Shown: positions 1 to 8,309, counted from the stretch's first letter. The stretch: DNA of 64,000 nucleotides from Amycolatopsis australiensis (GCF_900119165.1 NZ_FPJG01000006.1:2542001-2606000), one strand, 5' to 3'. Made by a program: numbers and translations. Notes: generated by a model from the letters alone, not told the origin.

Positions 1-1
1 G

Positions 2-166
2 AACCAGCTGACCTTCCCCGGCTCGGTGCACTACGAGGCGACCCTGGTCAAGCAGGCCAAGATCGCGCTCTGCGTCGTGAAGTACGGCTGCTACCACACC
101 TACTACCCGCTCGAGCGGTTCACGCTCGGCAACAACGGCAGCTACCGCCTCCAGCAGCAGAAGTAG
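2..166 (+). CDS. C-terminal fragment of an unrecognised protein
   Basis: The window opens inside an open frame that reads 54 codons to a TAG at 164-166. The visible tail begins NQLTFPGSVHYEATLVK, has two cysteines in CVVKYGCYH and ends LQQQK. The mix of aromatic, Gly and Asn residues is typical of small exported beta-rich domains, but I do not recognise the family and cannot see the start. It converges on the oxidoreductase gene, with only three bases between the two stop codons. Confidence 0.55.
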   Translation, partial: NQLTFPGSVHYEATLVKQAKIALCVVKYGCYHTYYPLERFTLGNNGSYRLQQQK

Positions 167-169
167 CCG

Positions 170-1354
170 TCAGGCGGTGCTCGCGGCGCGCTCCCCGGCC
201 ACCGTCGCGTGCCGGCGGCGCACCGGCAGCATCGACGTCGGGTGCGCCACGGTCCAGGCCGCGGCCCGGCAGATCGTCTCCTTGAGACGGGCGGCCGTCC
301 GGCCGGTGACCGCGGACGGCTTCGGCCGGTCGTCCGGGGTCACCCACTGCACGATGGCGTCGCGGCGGCCGAGGCTGATGCACTGGGCGCTGTAGCCGAT
401 CTTGTTCGGCGGGACCGGGCGCCCGGTCAGGCGGGCGGCGATCACGTCGGCGGCGTGGTGGGCCGTGGGAATCCCCGAGGCGCAGGACATCCGCAGCGGC
501 GTGCCGCCCGCGCCCCGGGCGAGCGCGGCGTCGCCGACCGCGTAGACGTCGGGGTGCGAGACCGACCGCATCGTGTCGTCGACGACGATCTGCCCGGTCT
601 CGGAGACCTGCATCGTCGTCGCCGCGGCGAGGGGGTGGACGGCGAAACCGGCCGTCCACACGGTCACCTGGGCGGGGATCGTGCGGCCGTCTGCGGTGAC
701 CACGCTCGCCGGCTCGACGCGCGCGACGCCGGTGTGCTCGTGCACGGTGATGCCGAGCCGCTCGAACGCCGCGCGCAGGTGGCGCTGGGCCTTCTCGCTC
801 AGCCAGTCGCCGACGCCGCCGCGGGCGGCGAGCGAGACGTCGAGGTCCGGGCGGGCTTCGGCGATCTCCGCGACGGCCTCGATGGCGGTGAGGCCGCCAC
901 CGACGACGAGCACGGCTTCACCGGCCGCGAGGCCGGCCAGCCGCGCCCGCAGCCGCAGCGCGGACTGCTTGCCGGCGACGTCGCAGGCGTATTCGGCGAC
1001 GCCCGGGACGCCCCCGTCGGCGGCGGTGCTGCCCAGTGCGTAGACCAGCGTGTCGTAGGTGATCCGGTCCGGGCCGCCGTCGCCGGTGACGTCGACGGTC
1101 CTGTGCTCGGCGTCGACGGCGGTGACCCGGGCCTGCCGCACCCGCACGCCGGTGCCCGCGAAGACGTCGTCCAGCATGCGGGGCTCGAGGTCCTGGCCGG
1201 TCGCGAGCTGGTGCATGCGGATGCGCTCGACGAACTCGGAGCCGGCGTCGACGAGGACGATCTCGGTGTCGGCGGGGTGCAGCCGCTTGGCCAGCCGCCC
1301 GGCGGCGGTGGCTCCGGCGTATCCGGCCCCGAGAACGACGATCCGGTGCTTCAT
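170..1354 (-). CDS. FAD-dependent pyridine nucleotide oxidoreductase (NDH-2-like)
   Basis: The protein (394 aa) is a two-dinucleotide-fold flavoprotein of the type II NADH dehydrogenase / ferredoxin reductase superfamily. The N-terminal FAD-binding motif is VVLGAGYAGATAAGRL. A central second GxGxxG-type motif, VLVVGGGLTAIEAV, should bind NAD(P)H, and VYAVGDAA near the C-terminus is the usual FAD-contacting segment. It would pass electrons from NAD(P)H to a quinone or small acceptor; the substrate cannot be told. I chose the start at MKHRIV because GAGGGA lies a few bases upstream; longer starts at 1366 or 1441 have no well-placed ribosome site. It lies directly downstream of a SigJ-type sigma factor gene on the same strand. 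ECF41 sigma factors are known to neighbour oxidoreductases, so this is the probable regulatory target. Confidence 0.85.
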   Translation of the reverse strand: MKHRIVVLGAGYAGATAAGRLAKRLHPADTEIVLVDAGSEFVERIRMHQLATGQDLEPRMLDDVFAGTGVRVRQARVTAVDAEHRTVDVTGDGGPDRITYDTLVYALGSTAADGGVPGVAEYACDVAGKQSALRLRARLAGLAAGEAVLVVGGGLTAIEAVAEIAEARPDLDVSLAARGGVGDWLSEKAQRHLRAAFERLGITVHEHTGVARVEPASVVTADGRTIPAQVTVWTAGFAVHPLAAATTMQVSETGQIVVDDTMRSVSHPDVYAVGDAALARGAGGTPLRMSCASGIPTAHHAADVIAARLTGRPVPPNKIGYSAQCISLGRRDAIVQWVTPDDRPKPSAVTGRTAARLKETICRAAAWTVAHPTSMLPVRRRHATVAGERAASTA

Positions 1355-1396
1355 GGTTTCCCTCATTCCCTCATCCGGTGGGTGTTCGCTGCCTGA

Positions 1397-1422
1397 ACCG
1401 GGCAGCGGCACGAAACCTGACA
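1397..1422 (-). promoter_or_regulatory. Candidate ECF41-type promoter before the oxidoreductase
   Basis: On the minus strand TGTCAGG (1422-1416) is followed after 15 bases by CGGT (1400-1397). ECF41 promoters are described as about TGTCACA-N16-CGTC, so the -35 part fits well and the -10 part only partly. A similar GTCA-N17-CGTC arrangement lies just in front of the sigma factor gene, inside the end of the preceding gene. This is a pattern match only. Confidence 0.3.
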
Positions 1423-1442
1423 GGGAAGAGCGGTGATCCACG

Positions 1443-2387
1443 TCACCAATCGCCGTCGAGCGGTTCCCCGTGGTCGAGGGCGGCCCACCGGCGCGTCGCG
1501 CGGGCGAGCTTGTCGGGGTTGGCCTGGGCGTGGACGGCCGCGATGCCGTCGGTGGTCACGTCCAGGGAGAAGACGCCGACGAGCCGGTCGCCGACCGTCA
1601 TGACCAGCGCCGGCCTGCCGTTGGCGACCGTGGCGAACAGGTCGGGCCTGCCGCCGACCATCTCCCACTTGGCCGCGGTGGGCTTGAACAGCCCGCGCAG
1701 GAACCTCGCCACCCGCAGCGCGCCGCTGATCGGCTGCGGGATCGAGAAGACCACGCCGCCGCCGTCGCCCACGCTGACGACGTCGTCGGTCAGCAGCCGG
1801 ACCAGCGAGTCGGTCCGGCCGCTCAGTGCCGCGGCGAGGAACTCCTCGACGATCTTGCGGGCCGCGGCCGCGTCGACCTCGACCCGGCGCCGGTCGGTGG
1901 CCAGGTGCTGCTTGGCCCGCCGGTAGATCTGCTGGCAGTTCGGCTCGGTGAGGTCGAGCACCTCGGCGATCTCGGCGTGGGCATAGCCGAACGCCTCGCG
2001 CAGCACGTACACGACGCGTTCCTTGGCCGAGAGCCGTTCCATCAGCGTGAGCATCGCGATCGAAACCGACTCGCGCTGCTCGACCGTGTCGGCCGGGCCG
2101 AGCATGCGGTCGCCGGCGAGGACCGGCTCGGGCAGCCACTGGCCCACGTAGGTCTCCCGCTTGGCCCGTGCCGAGGTGAGCCGGTTGAGGCAGATGTTGG
2201 TGAGCACCTTCGTCAGCCACGCCTCGGGCGTCTCGACGAGCTCCCGGTCGGCGGACTGCCAGCGCAGGAACGTGTCCTGCACCGCGTCCTCGGCGTCGGA
2301 CGCCGACCCCAGCAGGCGGTAGGCGATGGCCTCCAGCCGCGCCCTGGCCCCCTCGAACAGCTCGACCTCGTGCGCGCCGACCAGCAT
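1443..2387 (-). CDS. sigJ: ECF sigma factor with SnoaL-like C-terminus (SigJ / ECF41 type)
   Basis: A 314-residue extracytoplasmic-function sigma factor, much longer than the usual 170-200 residues. The first ~165 residues hold region 2 (ARLEAIAYRLLGSASDAEDAVQDTFLRW, split here by nothing but written in two parts: ARLEAIAYRLLG and SDAEDAVQDTFL) and region 4 (KERVVYVLREAFGYAHAEIAE). The remaining ~140 residues form an NTF2/SnoaL-like domain, which in ECF41 proteins acts as a built-in regulator in place of a separate anti-sigma factor. No anti-sigma gene is adjacent, which agrees. The neighbouring flavoprotein fits the known ECF41 association with carboxymuconolactone decarboxylase, oxidoreductase or epimerase genes. 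It probably activates that gene and itself in response to an unknown cue. Confidence 0.88.
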   Translation of the reverse strand: MLVGAHEVELFEGARARLEAIAYRLLGSASDAEDAVQDTFLRWQSADRELVETPEAWLTKVLTNICLNRLTSARAKRETYVGQWLPEPVLAGDRMLGPADTVEQRESVSIAMLTLMERLSAKERVVYVLREAFGYAHAEIAEVLDLTEPNCQQIYRRAKQHLATDRRRVEVDAAAARKIVEEFLAAALSGRTDSLVRLLTDDVVSVGDGGGVVFSIPQPISGALRVARFLRGLFKPTAAKWEMVGGRPDLFATVANGRPALVMTVGDRLVGVFSLDVTTDGIAAVHAQANPDKLARATRRWAALDHGEPLDGDW

Positions 2388-2411
2388 GGCCCCAAGCTAC
2401 ACCGGGGACGC

Positions 2412-3359
2412 TCAGCGCATCGCGCGCTGACGGCGGCGGAAGACCAGCGGACGGCGGCACCCTTCCCCGGTCCGCGCCAGCAGGATCACGCCGAGGACGG
2501 CGACCGCGGCGGCGGGCGCCCAGACCACGGCGTGGCCGGGTTCGAGCCGTTCGCCGATCAGCAGCCGGGCGGCAGGCACGGCGGCCAGCGGGTCGAGCAG
2601 GGTCAGCGCCGGCAGCGACCACGACAGGCTGCCCCGCGAGTAGGCCTGCTGGGCGGCCCACTGGGCGGCGATGGCCGAGACGAGCGCCGCCCACAGCGCG
2701 GGACCGGTCACGGTGTGGAGGAAGCCGCGTTCGCTGAAGCTCTTCAGCGCCGTCGAAATCAGCACCGCGGCCACGCCGGCGGCGATGCCCGCCGAGGCAC
2801 CGCAGGCCAGGGCGCCTCGCGGGCCGCGGCCGAGCCGGCTGCACCCGGCGACCAGGGCCACCACCAGCAGCACCGCGACGGCGACCGCGCCGGGCGAGGG
2901 CAGCTGCCCGCCGGTGCCGCGGGCCGGGTGGGCCGCGGTCAGGAACCCGGCCAGCCCGGCGCAGGTGCACGCGGCACCCAGCACCTCCAGCCGGGCCGGC
3001 AGGCAGTGGTCGCGCAGTGACCGGATGCCCATCGCGATCACCAGTGCCCCCGCGAGCAGCGGCTGCACGATCGCCACCGGCGCCAGCGCCAACGCGGTCA
3101 CCTGCAGGAGCGTGCCGAGCACGGTCGCGCTCTGCCCCACCACCCAGCCGGGCTTCGCGACCAGCTGACGCAGCTCCAGCCGTCCCGACGACGTGCTGCG
3201 TGACGCGGCCTCGTGCTGCAGGACCGAGCCCACCGCGAACATCCCGGCCGCCGCCACGGCCACGGCGGTTCCCGGCAGGAAGGCAGCAACCCCAGCGGGG
3301 ACGTGAACCGGCACGACCGACGCATACCCGCGCCGGACCGCGCGCACACCACCGGTCAC
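2412..3359 (-). CDS. DMT-family (EamA-like) multispanning membrane protein
   Basis: A 315-residue hydrophobic protein with about nine or ten membrane spans, arranged as two halves as in the drug/metabolite transporter superfamily. The signature region reads LLQVTALALAPVAIVQPLLAGALVIAMG. The C-terminus is basic (RRRQRAMR) and probably cytoplasmic. The substrate cannot be predicted. The first ~20 residues are polar, and an internal GTG (VPVHVPAG) is a possible alternative start because no strong ribosome site is visible. Its stop lies 24 bases upstream of the sigma factor start on the same strand, so the two could be co-transcribed. Confidence 0.7.
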   Translation of the reverse strand: MTGGVRAVRRGYASVVPVHVPAGVAAFLPGTAVAVAAAGMFAVGSVLQHEAASRSTSSGRLELRQLVAKPGWVVGQSATVLGTLLQVTALALAPVAIVQPLLAGALVIAMGIRSLRDHCLPARLEVLGAACTCAGLAGFLTAAHPARGTGGQLPSPGAVAVAVLLVVALVAGCSRLGRGPRGALACGASAGIAAGVAAVLISTALKSFSERGFLHTVTGPALWAALVSAIAAQWAAQQAYSRGSLSWSLPALTLLDPLAAVPAARLLIGERLEPGHAVVWAPAAAVAVLGVILLARTGEGCRRPLVFRRRQRAMR

Positions 3360-3417
3360 CGGTTCGGCCGCCGGTGTCTACCCTGGAACGGGCCATCGAG
3401 AGCGGACTGGTGCGAAA

Positions 3418-4398
3418 GTGACGACGACGACAACGGGTGACATCGAGAAGGCGGCCGGGGTGCTGCGGGCCGGTGGCCTGGTCGCCCTGCCGACCGAGAC
3501 CGTCTACGGGCTGGGCGCCGACGCCGGGAACCCCGCCGCCGTCGCGCGCGTCTTCGCGGCCAAGGGACGCCCGCCGTCCCACCCGCTGATCCTCCACGTC
3601 AGCGGCGCGGACCGGCTGGCGGGCTGGGCCGCCGACGTCCCCGGGACGGCGCGGCTGCTCGCCGAGCGCTTCTGGCCGGGCCCGCTCACGCTGGTCCTGC
3701 GGCGCGGGGCCCGGGTGCCGCTGGCAGCGACCGGCGGGCTGGAGACGGTGGCCGTGCGCGTGCCCGCGCACCCCGTCGCGCTCGCGCTGCTGACGGAGTT
3801 CGGCGGCGCGGTCGCCGCCCCGTCCGCCAACCGCTTCGGCTCGGTCAGCCCGACGACGGCGGACGACGTCCGCGCCGAACTCGGCGGCGCCGTGGACTTC
3901 GTGCTGGACGGCGGCCCGTGCACCGTGGGCGTCGAGTCGACCATCGTCGACGTCACCGGTGACACGCCGAGCATCCTGCGTCCCGGTGGCGTCACCCGCG
4001 AGGACCTGGAAGCGGTACTGGGCCGCCCGGTCGCGGAGGGCACGGCGAGCCGCATCCGCGTGCCGGGCCAGCACCCCTCCCACTACGCGCCGAACGCGCG
4101 GGTGGTCCTCGTCGAGCCGGAGAACCTGCTCGCCGAAGCGCGGGCCGCGCAGGAACAGGGCCACCAGGTGGGGGTCTTCCTGCCGCCGTCACTGGCGGAC
4201 GCCCCGGTGAAGGCGCACGCCGTCGTGGCGGTCCCGGAGCCGGACGACGACTACGCGCGCCGGTTGTACGGGTTCCTGCGCGAGCTGGACCGGCGGGGGT
4301 GCGACCTCATCCTGGTGTCGCTGCCGGCGGAGGCGGGCCTGGGCGCGGCGATCGCCAACCGGCTCCGCCGCGCCGCCGGACCGCGGACCTCCGCCTGA
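3418..4398 (+). CDS. Threonylcarbamoyl-AMP synthase, Sua5 type (two-domain)
   Basis: Makes threonylcarbamoyl-AMP from threonine, bicarbonate and ATP, the first step of the t6A37 tRNA modification. The N-terminal ~200 residues are a YrdC/TsaC domain: GGLVALPTETVYGLGADA, KGRPPSHPLILHV and SANRFGSVSPT are all recognisable. The linker RVPGQHPSHYAP and a C-terminal Sua5 domain follow, giving 326 aa, the usual length of the long form. The start is a GTG with weak ribosome-site evidence. A shorter TsaC-only paralogue sits at 44476-45126 in the conserved prfA-prmC neighbourhood, so this copy is the accessory one. Its cell role could be redundant or a different carbamoyl-transfer reaction. Confidence 0.9.
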   Translation: MTTTTTGDIEKAAGVLRAGGLVALPTETVYGLGADAGNPAAVARVFAAKGRPPSHPLILHVSGADRLAGWAADVPGTARLLAERFWPGPLTLVLRRGARVPLAATGGLETVAVRVPAHPVALALLTEFGGAVAAPSANRFGSVSPTTADDVRAELGGAVDFVLDGGPCTVGVESTIVDVTGDTPSILRPGGVTREDLEAVLGRPVAEGTASRIRVPGQHPSHYAPNARVVLVEPENLLAEARAAQEQGHQVGVFLPPSLADAPVKAHAVVAVPEPDDDYARRLYGFLRELDRRGCDLILVSLPAEAGLGAAIANRLRRAAGPRTSA

Positions 4399-4402
4399 GG
4401 AT

Positions 4403-5044
4403 TCAGGACGCCGAGCCCGCGGTCACGTCGAGACCGCGGGTCGCCACCACGTCCGCGCGGCCGTCGGCCAGCCGGTAGCGCAGGCCCACGACCGCGGTCC
4501 GCCCGGCCTCGACCTGCTCGGCGAGCACCCGCGAGCGTTCCAGCAGCAGGTCCACCGTGAGCCGGACGTGCTCGGCGAGGATCTCGTCGGCTTCCACGCG
4601 ACCCGCGGCCCGCGCGGCGAGCACGCTCGGCGTCACGCGCTCGACGACGTCGCGGATGAACCCGGCGGGCGTCTTCCCGTCTTCCAGCGCGGCGCAGGCG
4701 GCGCCGACCGCGCCGCACGAGTCGTGGCCGAGCACGACCACCAGCGGGCAGTCCAGCACCGCCACGCCGTACTCGATGCTGCCGAGCACTTCCGCGCCCG
4801 CGACGTGGCCCGCGGTGCGCACCACGAACAGGTCGCCGAGGCCGCGGTCGAAGATGATCTCCGCCGCCAGCCGGGAGTCGGAGCAGCCGAACAGCACCGC
4901 GAACGGACGCTGGCCCGGCGCCACCTCGGCGCGTCGGGCCGCGTCCTGGTTCGGGTGGTCGGGCGAGCCCGCCACGAACCGCCGGTTGCCGGCGAGCAGC
5001 AGGTCGAAAGCTTCTGCGGGGGACAGGGAGTCGATCTCGGCCAT
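4403..5044 (-). CDS. Beta-class carbonic anhydrase
   Basis: Interconverts CO2 and bicarbonate in the cytoplasm. The 213-residue sequence has the beta-class zinc site: Cys54 in GCSDSR with the Asp56-Arg58 dyad, and His107 and Cys110 in LGHDSCGAV. The length and the RTAGHV segment fit plant-type bacterial beta enzymes. There is no signal peptide. It converges on the Sua5-type gene, four bases from its stop. Bicarbonate is a substrate of that enzyme, but convergent transcription argues against an operon. Confidence 0.93.
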   Translation of the reverse strand: MAEIDSLSPAEAFDLLLAGNRRFVAGSPDHPNQDAARRAEVAPGQRPFAVLFGCSDSRLAAEIIFDRGLGDLFVVRTAGHVAGAEVLGSIEYGVAVLDCPLVVVLGHDSCGAVGAACAALEDGKTPAGFIRDVVERVTPSVLAARAAGRVEADEILAEHVRLTVDLLLERSRVLAEQVEAGRTAVVGLRYRLADGRADVVATRGLDVTAGSAS

Positions 5045-5090
5045 AGCCGAAGCCTAAGCCAAAGCCGGCGGCCGGGCACGGCCGCCGAGA

Positions 5091-5113
5091 GCCATAACAC
5101 CTGCCATAACACC
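5091..5113. repeat. Tandem 11-base repeat upstream of the carbonic anhydrase gene
   Basis: GCCATAACACC occurs twice, at 5091-5101 and 5103-5113, one base apart. The repeat lies 46-69 bases upstream of the carbonic anhydrase start and about 90 bases upstream of the protease start, in the shared divergent promoter region. It is AT-richer than its surroundings and could be a double operator. Confidence 0.45.
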
Positions 5114-5205
5114 GTCCGGTTTTCGCCGTTCGTAGGTGGTTGGGGAGTTGCCGGCGGCGGAAGGTGTGCCTCGCGCATCCCCTCCCCGTCGTGAAGGAGA
5201 AATCC

Positions 5206-5880
5206 ATGGTCATCGCGTTCGACAGAGGAAGGCCGGTCGTGGCGGTCGTCTGCGGCGTCGTCGTCACGACGGCCGCGCTGGTGCTGGCCCCGGCCGCGCA
5301 GGCGGCGCCCGCCGCGCCGGTGCCGAACGGCCTGACGCTGACCCACCCGCTGGCCGACAACAGCCACTTCAGGCTGGGCGCGGCGCCGCGGGCGGCGACG
5401 ACGGCCGCGGTCAGCCTGAACTACAGCCAGCAGGTGCAGCAGAACGACGAATGGTGCTGGGCGGCCGACGGCGCGAGCATCGAGCAGTTCCACGGCGCGC
5501 CGACGTCGCAGGAGGAGTTCTGCGCGGCGGGCAAGGGCACCAGCCCCGGCTACTGCCCGAACGAGGCCGCGCAGATCGACGAAATCGTCAACGGCTTCCA
5601 CGGCACCGGGTTCTCCGCCGAGAGCGCCGGCGGCGCGGTGTCGTTCTCGACGATCACCCAGCAGATCGACGCGGGCGACCCGGCGCTGACCGGCATCTAC
5701 TGGAGCACCGGCGGCGGCCACGCCGAAGTGATCTACGGCTACGACGCGGCGAACCGGTCGATCGACGTCGGCGACCCGTGGCCCACCTACCAGCGGTACC
5801 GCACCCAGTCCTACGACGACTACCTGCAGAACAGCCAGTTCACGTGGGGCGACACCGTCGTCGGCATCGCCGGGCGGTGA
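5206..5880 (+). CDS. Secreted papain-like (AvrRpt2/C70-type) cysteine protease
   Basis: A 224-residue exported protein. Residues 1-33 are a signal peptide ending AAQA/AP. The mature part has QQNDEWCWAA with candidate catalytic Cys84 (and Gln79 upstream), GGGHAEVIYGYD with His172, and DVGDPWP with Asp190, the Cys-His-Asp order of papain-like C39/C70 peptidases. Extra cysteines (C106, C117) may form a disulfide. The start is the ATG preceded by AAGGAGA; a longer frame has no ribosome site. The next gene starts within its stop codon (GTGA overlap) and encodes a membrane-anchored exported protein, so the two probably act together at the cell surface. The substrate is unknown. Confidence 0.8.
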   Translation: MVIAFDRGRPVVAVVCGVVVTTAALVLAPAAQAAPAAPVPNGLTLTHPLADNSHFRLGAAPRAATTAAVSLNYSQQVQQNDEWCWAADGASIEQFHGAPTSQEEFCAAGKGTSPGYCPNEAAQIDEIVNGFHGTGFSAESAGGAVSFSTITQQIDAGDPALTGIYWSTGGGHAEVIYGYDAANRSIDVGDPWPTYQRYRTQSYDDYLQNSQFTWGDTVVGIAGR

Positions 5881-6581
5881 CCGTGACCAGGTCTGCGTGG
5901 TGCGTCCTGGCCGCGGCACTGCTCGGGCTGGGCTCACCCGGCGCGGCCACCGCGGTGGCGCCGGTGTGGGTGCCGCTGACGGCCGACCGGCTTGCGGCGG
6001 CGGTCGCGGCCGCCCACACGCCCGAGGCGATCGGCTACGCCCGGACCAACCTGCGCAGGCCTGGCCGGCCCGAGCCCGCCGGGATCACCGTGGCCGCCAC
6101 GGGGATCCCGGCGTACACGCTGGACCCGGCGTTCGTCCGCGGCGACGGAACGGGCCCGGCGGCGGTCCTCGCGTACGTCGCCGTCGTGGCCCGCGCCGCC
6201 GACGGCCGCACCACGACCATCGAAGCGACGCCGGCCGCAGCTGGCTGGCGGGTCACCACCGCCCTCTCGGGCGATGACGAGACCCGGCTCGCCCGCGAGC
6301 TGCGCCCGGGCACGGTGCTGCTGAGCGAGCCGCAGATCAACGGCTGGTACGAACTGGGCCCCGGCGGCGTCCGGCTGCTGCGCGCCAGCCTGCCCCAGAA
6401 TCCGGTGGGCGCGCTGGTCCCGCTGACCGAGTACCAGCACCAGGTCCACGACCGGTACGCGGACAAGCAACCCGGTGCCGCGCGGTCCCCGGCTTGGCCG
6501 TGGTGGTCGGCCGCGGGTGCCGCCGTCGCGGCCGCGGCGGTTTTCGGGCTGCGCCGGCTTCGCACGGCGTCGCGGTCGTAG
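5877..6581 (+). CDS. Exported, C-terminally membrane-anchored protein, partner of the C70-like protease
   Basis: A 234-residue protein with an N-terminal signal peptide (CVLAAALLGLGSPGAATA) and one C-terminal membrane span (WWSAAGAAVAAAAVFGL) followed by the basic tail RRLRTASRS, so the body should sit outside the membrane. No enzymatic motif is visible in the middle ~180 residues; I do not recognise the family. The start overlaps the protease stop by four bases (GTGA); an alternative GTG at 5883 would shorten it by two codons. The tight coupling suggests a receptor, inhibitor or substrate-presenting partner of the protease. Confidence 0.7.
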   Translation: MTVTRSAWCVLAAALLGLGSPGAATAVAPVWVPLTADRLAAAVAAAHTPEAIGYARTNLRRPGRPEPAGITVAATGIPAYTLDPAFVRGDGTGPAAVLAYVAVVARAADGRTTTIEATPAAAGWRVTTALSGDDETRLARELRPGTVLLSEPQINGWYELGPGGVRLLRASLPQNPVGALVPLTEYQHQVHDRYADKQPGAARSPAWPWWSAAGAAVAAAAVFGLRRLRTASRS

Positions 6582-6626
6582 TGCTCAGTTCCGGCTGCGG
6601 CCGGTGTCCGGGGATGACGGCGCCGG

Positions 6627-7682
6627 TCAGGCGAACAGCCCGGCGACGCCGACCGCGTAGAGCACGAGGACGACCAGCGAGTCCACGCCCATCCGCAGGA
6701 TCCGGCGCCGGGGGCGGAACAGCAGCCCGGCCGCGTAGACCAGCGTGAGCAGGGCGGCGAGGGCGGTGAGGTAGATGTCGCTGCGCTGCGCCTGCGGCAG
6801 GACGGCCTTCCCGGAGAGCAGCGTGGCCGGCAGGAACAACACCGGGAGGAACGCGTTGCCGCCGAAGATGTCGCTGACGGCGAGCTGGTAGTCGCCGTTG
6901 CGGACCGACGTGAGGCCGGTCGAGACCTCGGGCAGGGACGTCGCGGCGGCCAGCACGGTGGCGCCGAACAGGACACCGGACAGGCCGATGCGGTCGGCGA
7001 TGGCGTCGCCGCTGCGCTCCAGGACGACGCCGGCGAGCAGGGTCACGACCGCCGCGCCGGCGAAGATCAGCGCCGACTTGGCGGTGCTGGTGCCCTTCGC
7101 GCCGGCCGTCCGCTCGGTCTGCCGGGTCTTGTGCCCGCGCGGGCGGTCCTGCCCGTCCGGTGGCTCCCCGGACTCGTGCCACGGGAGTGCCCGGCCGGCC
7201 CGGCGCAGCAGGAACAGGCCGGCGACCCACAGGACCGCGATCAGGACGGACCCGGGGGACAGCCGCAGGAAGACGAGCCCGGCGGGCAGCTGGCTGCCGG
7301 CCACGACGACGGCCAGGACCGCGACGACCAGGGCCGCTTCCAAGACGAGCACCAGGGACGCCGCCCGGTAGGTCAAGGGCCGGTCGCCGCGGACACCGGC
7401 CGCGTCGAGCACGACGAGGACCACGGTCTGGATGGCGATCCCGCCCAGGATGTTCCCGACGGCGACGCCGACGTTGCCCGACAACGACGCCGAGACGACG
7501 ATCGCGATCTCCGGCAGGTTCGTGGCGATCGCCAGCAGGATCAGCCCGCCGAGTGCCGAACCGAGGTGCAGGCGGACCGACAGCACGTCCGTCTGGTCGG
7601 ACAGCTGGATCCCCGCGACCCAGATGGCGCCGGCGGCCCCGGCGAAGATCAGCAGGAGCCAGGGCAGCGGCAATCCGGACAC
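6627..7682 (-). CDS. Sodium/calcium exchanger family membrane protein
   Basis: A 351-residue protein of the Ca2+/cation antiporter (CaCA) superfamily with two homologous membrane halves. The alpha-repeat motifs are visible: LILLAIATNLPEIAIVVSA with GNILGG in the first half and FGATVLAAATSLPEVSTGL with SDIFGGNAF in the second. A polar ~40-residue loop (ESGEPPDGQDRPRGHKTRQ) separates the halves. It should exchange a divalent cation for Na+ or H+ across the plasma membrane. The start is a GTG preceded by GGGGAGG; upstream in-frame ATGs have no ribosome site. The first STAS gene is divergently oriented 136 bases away. Confidence 0.85.
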   Translation of the reverse strand: MSGLPLPWLLLIFAGAAGAIWVAGIQLSDQTDVLSVRLHLGSALGGLILLAIATNLPEIAIVVSASLSGNVGVAVGNILGGIAIQTVVLVVLDAAGVRGDRPLTYRAASLVLVLEAALVVAVLAVVVAGSQLPAGLVFLRLSPGSVLIAVLWVAGLFLLRRAGRALPWHESGEPPDGQDRPRGHKTRQTERTAGAKGTSTAKSALIFAGAAVVTLLAGVVLERSGDAIADRIGLSGVLFGATVLAAATSLPEVSTGLTSVRNGDYQLAVSDIFGGNAFLPVLFLPATLLSGKAVLPQAQRSDIYLTALAALLTLVYAAGLLFRPRRRILRMGVDSLVVLVLYAVGVAGLFA

Positions 7683-7760
7683 TCGGCCTCCCCTTCGGTA
7701 CGAGGCTCGCCGGATACCCGCCGCGCGCCCGGCCAACCACGGGCCGGCTCGTACGGTCGA

Positions 7761-7779
7761 AATCGATGACAAATCGATG
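7761..7779. repeat. Direct repeat AATCGATG in the exchanger/STAS divergent region
   Basis: AATCGATG occurs at 7761-7768 and 7772-7779, and a third time, as AATCGATGCG, at 8202-8211 just after the STAS gene. The two upstream copies lie about 40-58 bases in front of the STAS start. They could be a regulator site; the motif contains the short palindrome ATCGAT and could also be chance. Confidence 0.3.
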
Positions 7780-7818
7780 CGGCTGGTCTAGGGTCGCCCT
7801 CGACGGAGGGAGGCGTGG

Positions 7819-8199
7819 GTGACCGGCACCGACGGCGCGGAAGCGGCTCTCACCGTGCGGCGCATCACCCTGCCCGACGCGGTCGTGGTCACCGCGGCGG
7901 GCGAGCTGGACCTCGCGACCGCCCCGGCGCTGCGGCGCCACGCCCTGGCCGCGCTGGACCGGCGGCCGCCGGCGCTCATCGTCGATCTCGACGGCATCCG
8001 GTTCTGCGGCTCGGCGGGCTTGCAGGTCCTCGCCGAGCTGGTGTCGGCGACCGGCGGCGCGGGCCTGCCGTTCGCCGTCGTGACCGGCCGGCCCGCCGTC
8101 CTGCGCACGATCCGGCTCACCCGGCTCGACGCAGCGCTCAGCCTGCACCCGACCGTGGACCGGGCCCGCACCTGGTTTCGCGATCGGCCAGACCGATGA
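7819..8199 (+). CDS. Anti-sigma factor antagonist (RsbV-like STAS protein)
   Basis: A 126-residue single STAS domain of the RsbV/SpoIIAA class. The phosphorylation-site region is DLDGIRFCGSAGLQVL, with the serine of GSAGL at the position phosphorylated by RsbW-type kinases. In the family, the unphosphorylated form binds the kinase and frees its sigma factor. The start is a GTG with GGAGG upstream. No sigma/anti-sigma pair is next to it, so the partner must be encoded elsewhere. It is the first of two RsbV-like genes flanking marR at the edge of the Rsb island. Confidence 0.85.
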   Translation: MTGTDGAEAALTVRRITLPDAVVVTAAGELDLATAPALRRHALAALDRRPPALIVDLDGIRFCGSAGLQVLAELVSATGGAGLPFAVVTGRPAVLRTIRLTRLDAALSLHPTVDRARTWFRDRPDR

Positions 8200-8309
8200 G
8201 GAATCGATGCGCGTGGCGCAAGAGATGACCGGAGGCTGAAGTCCGGCAGGCGCCCGCCCGGCCGCGGGTACCGTAGGCTGCGGTGCCGGTTCGACCGAGG
8301 GATGCCACC

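Noticed and set aside
1363..4164. 933-codon minus-strand open frame overlapping sigJ and the Sua5-type gene
   Set aside because: Arg/Gly/Ala-rich shadow frame crossing four well-supported genes on both strands.
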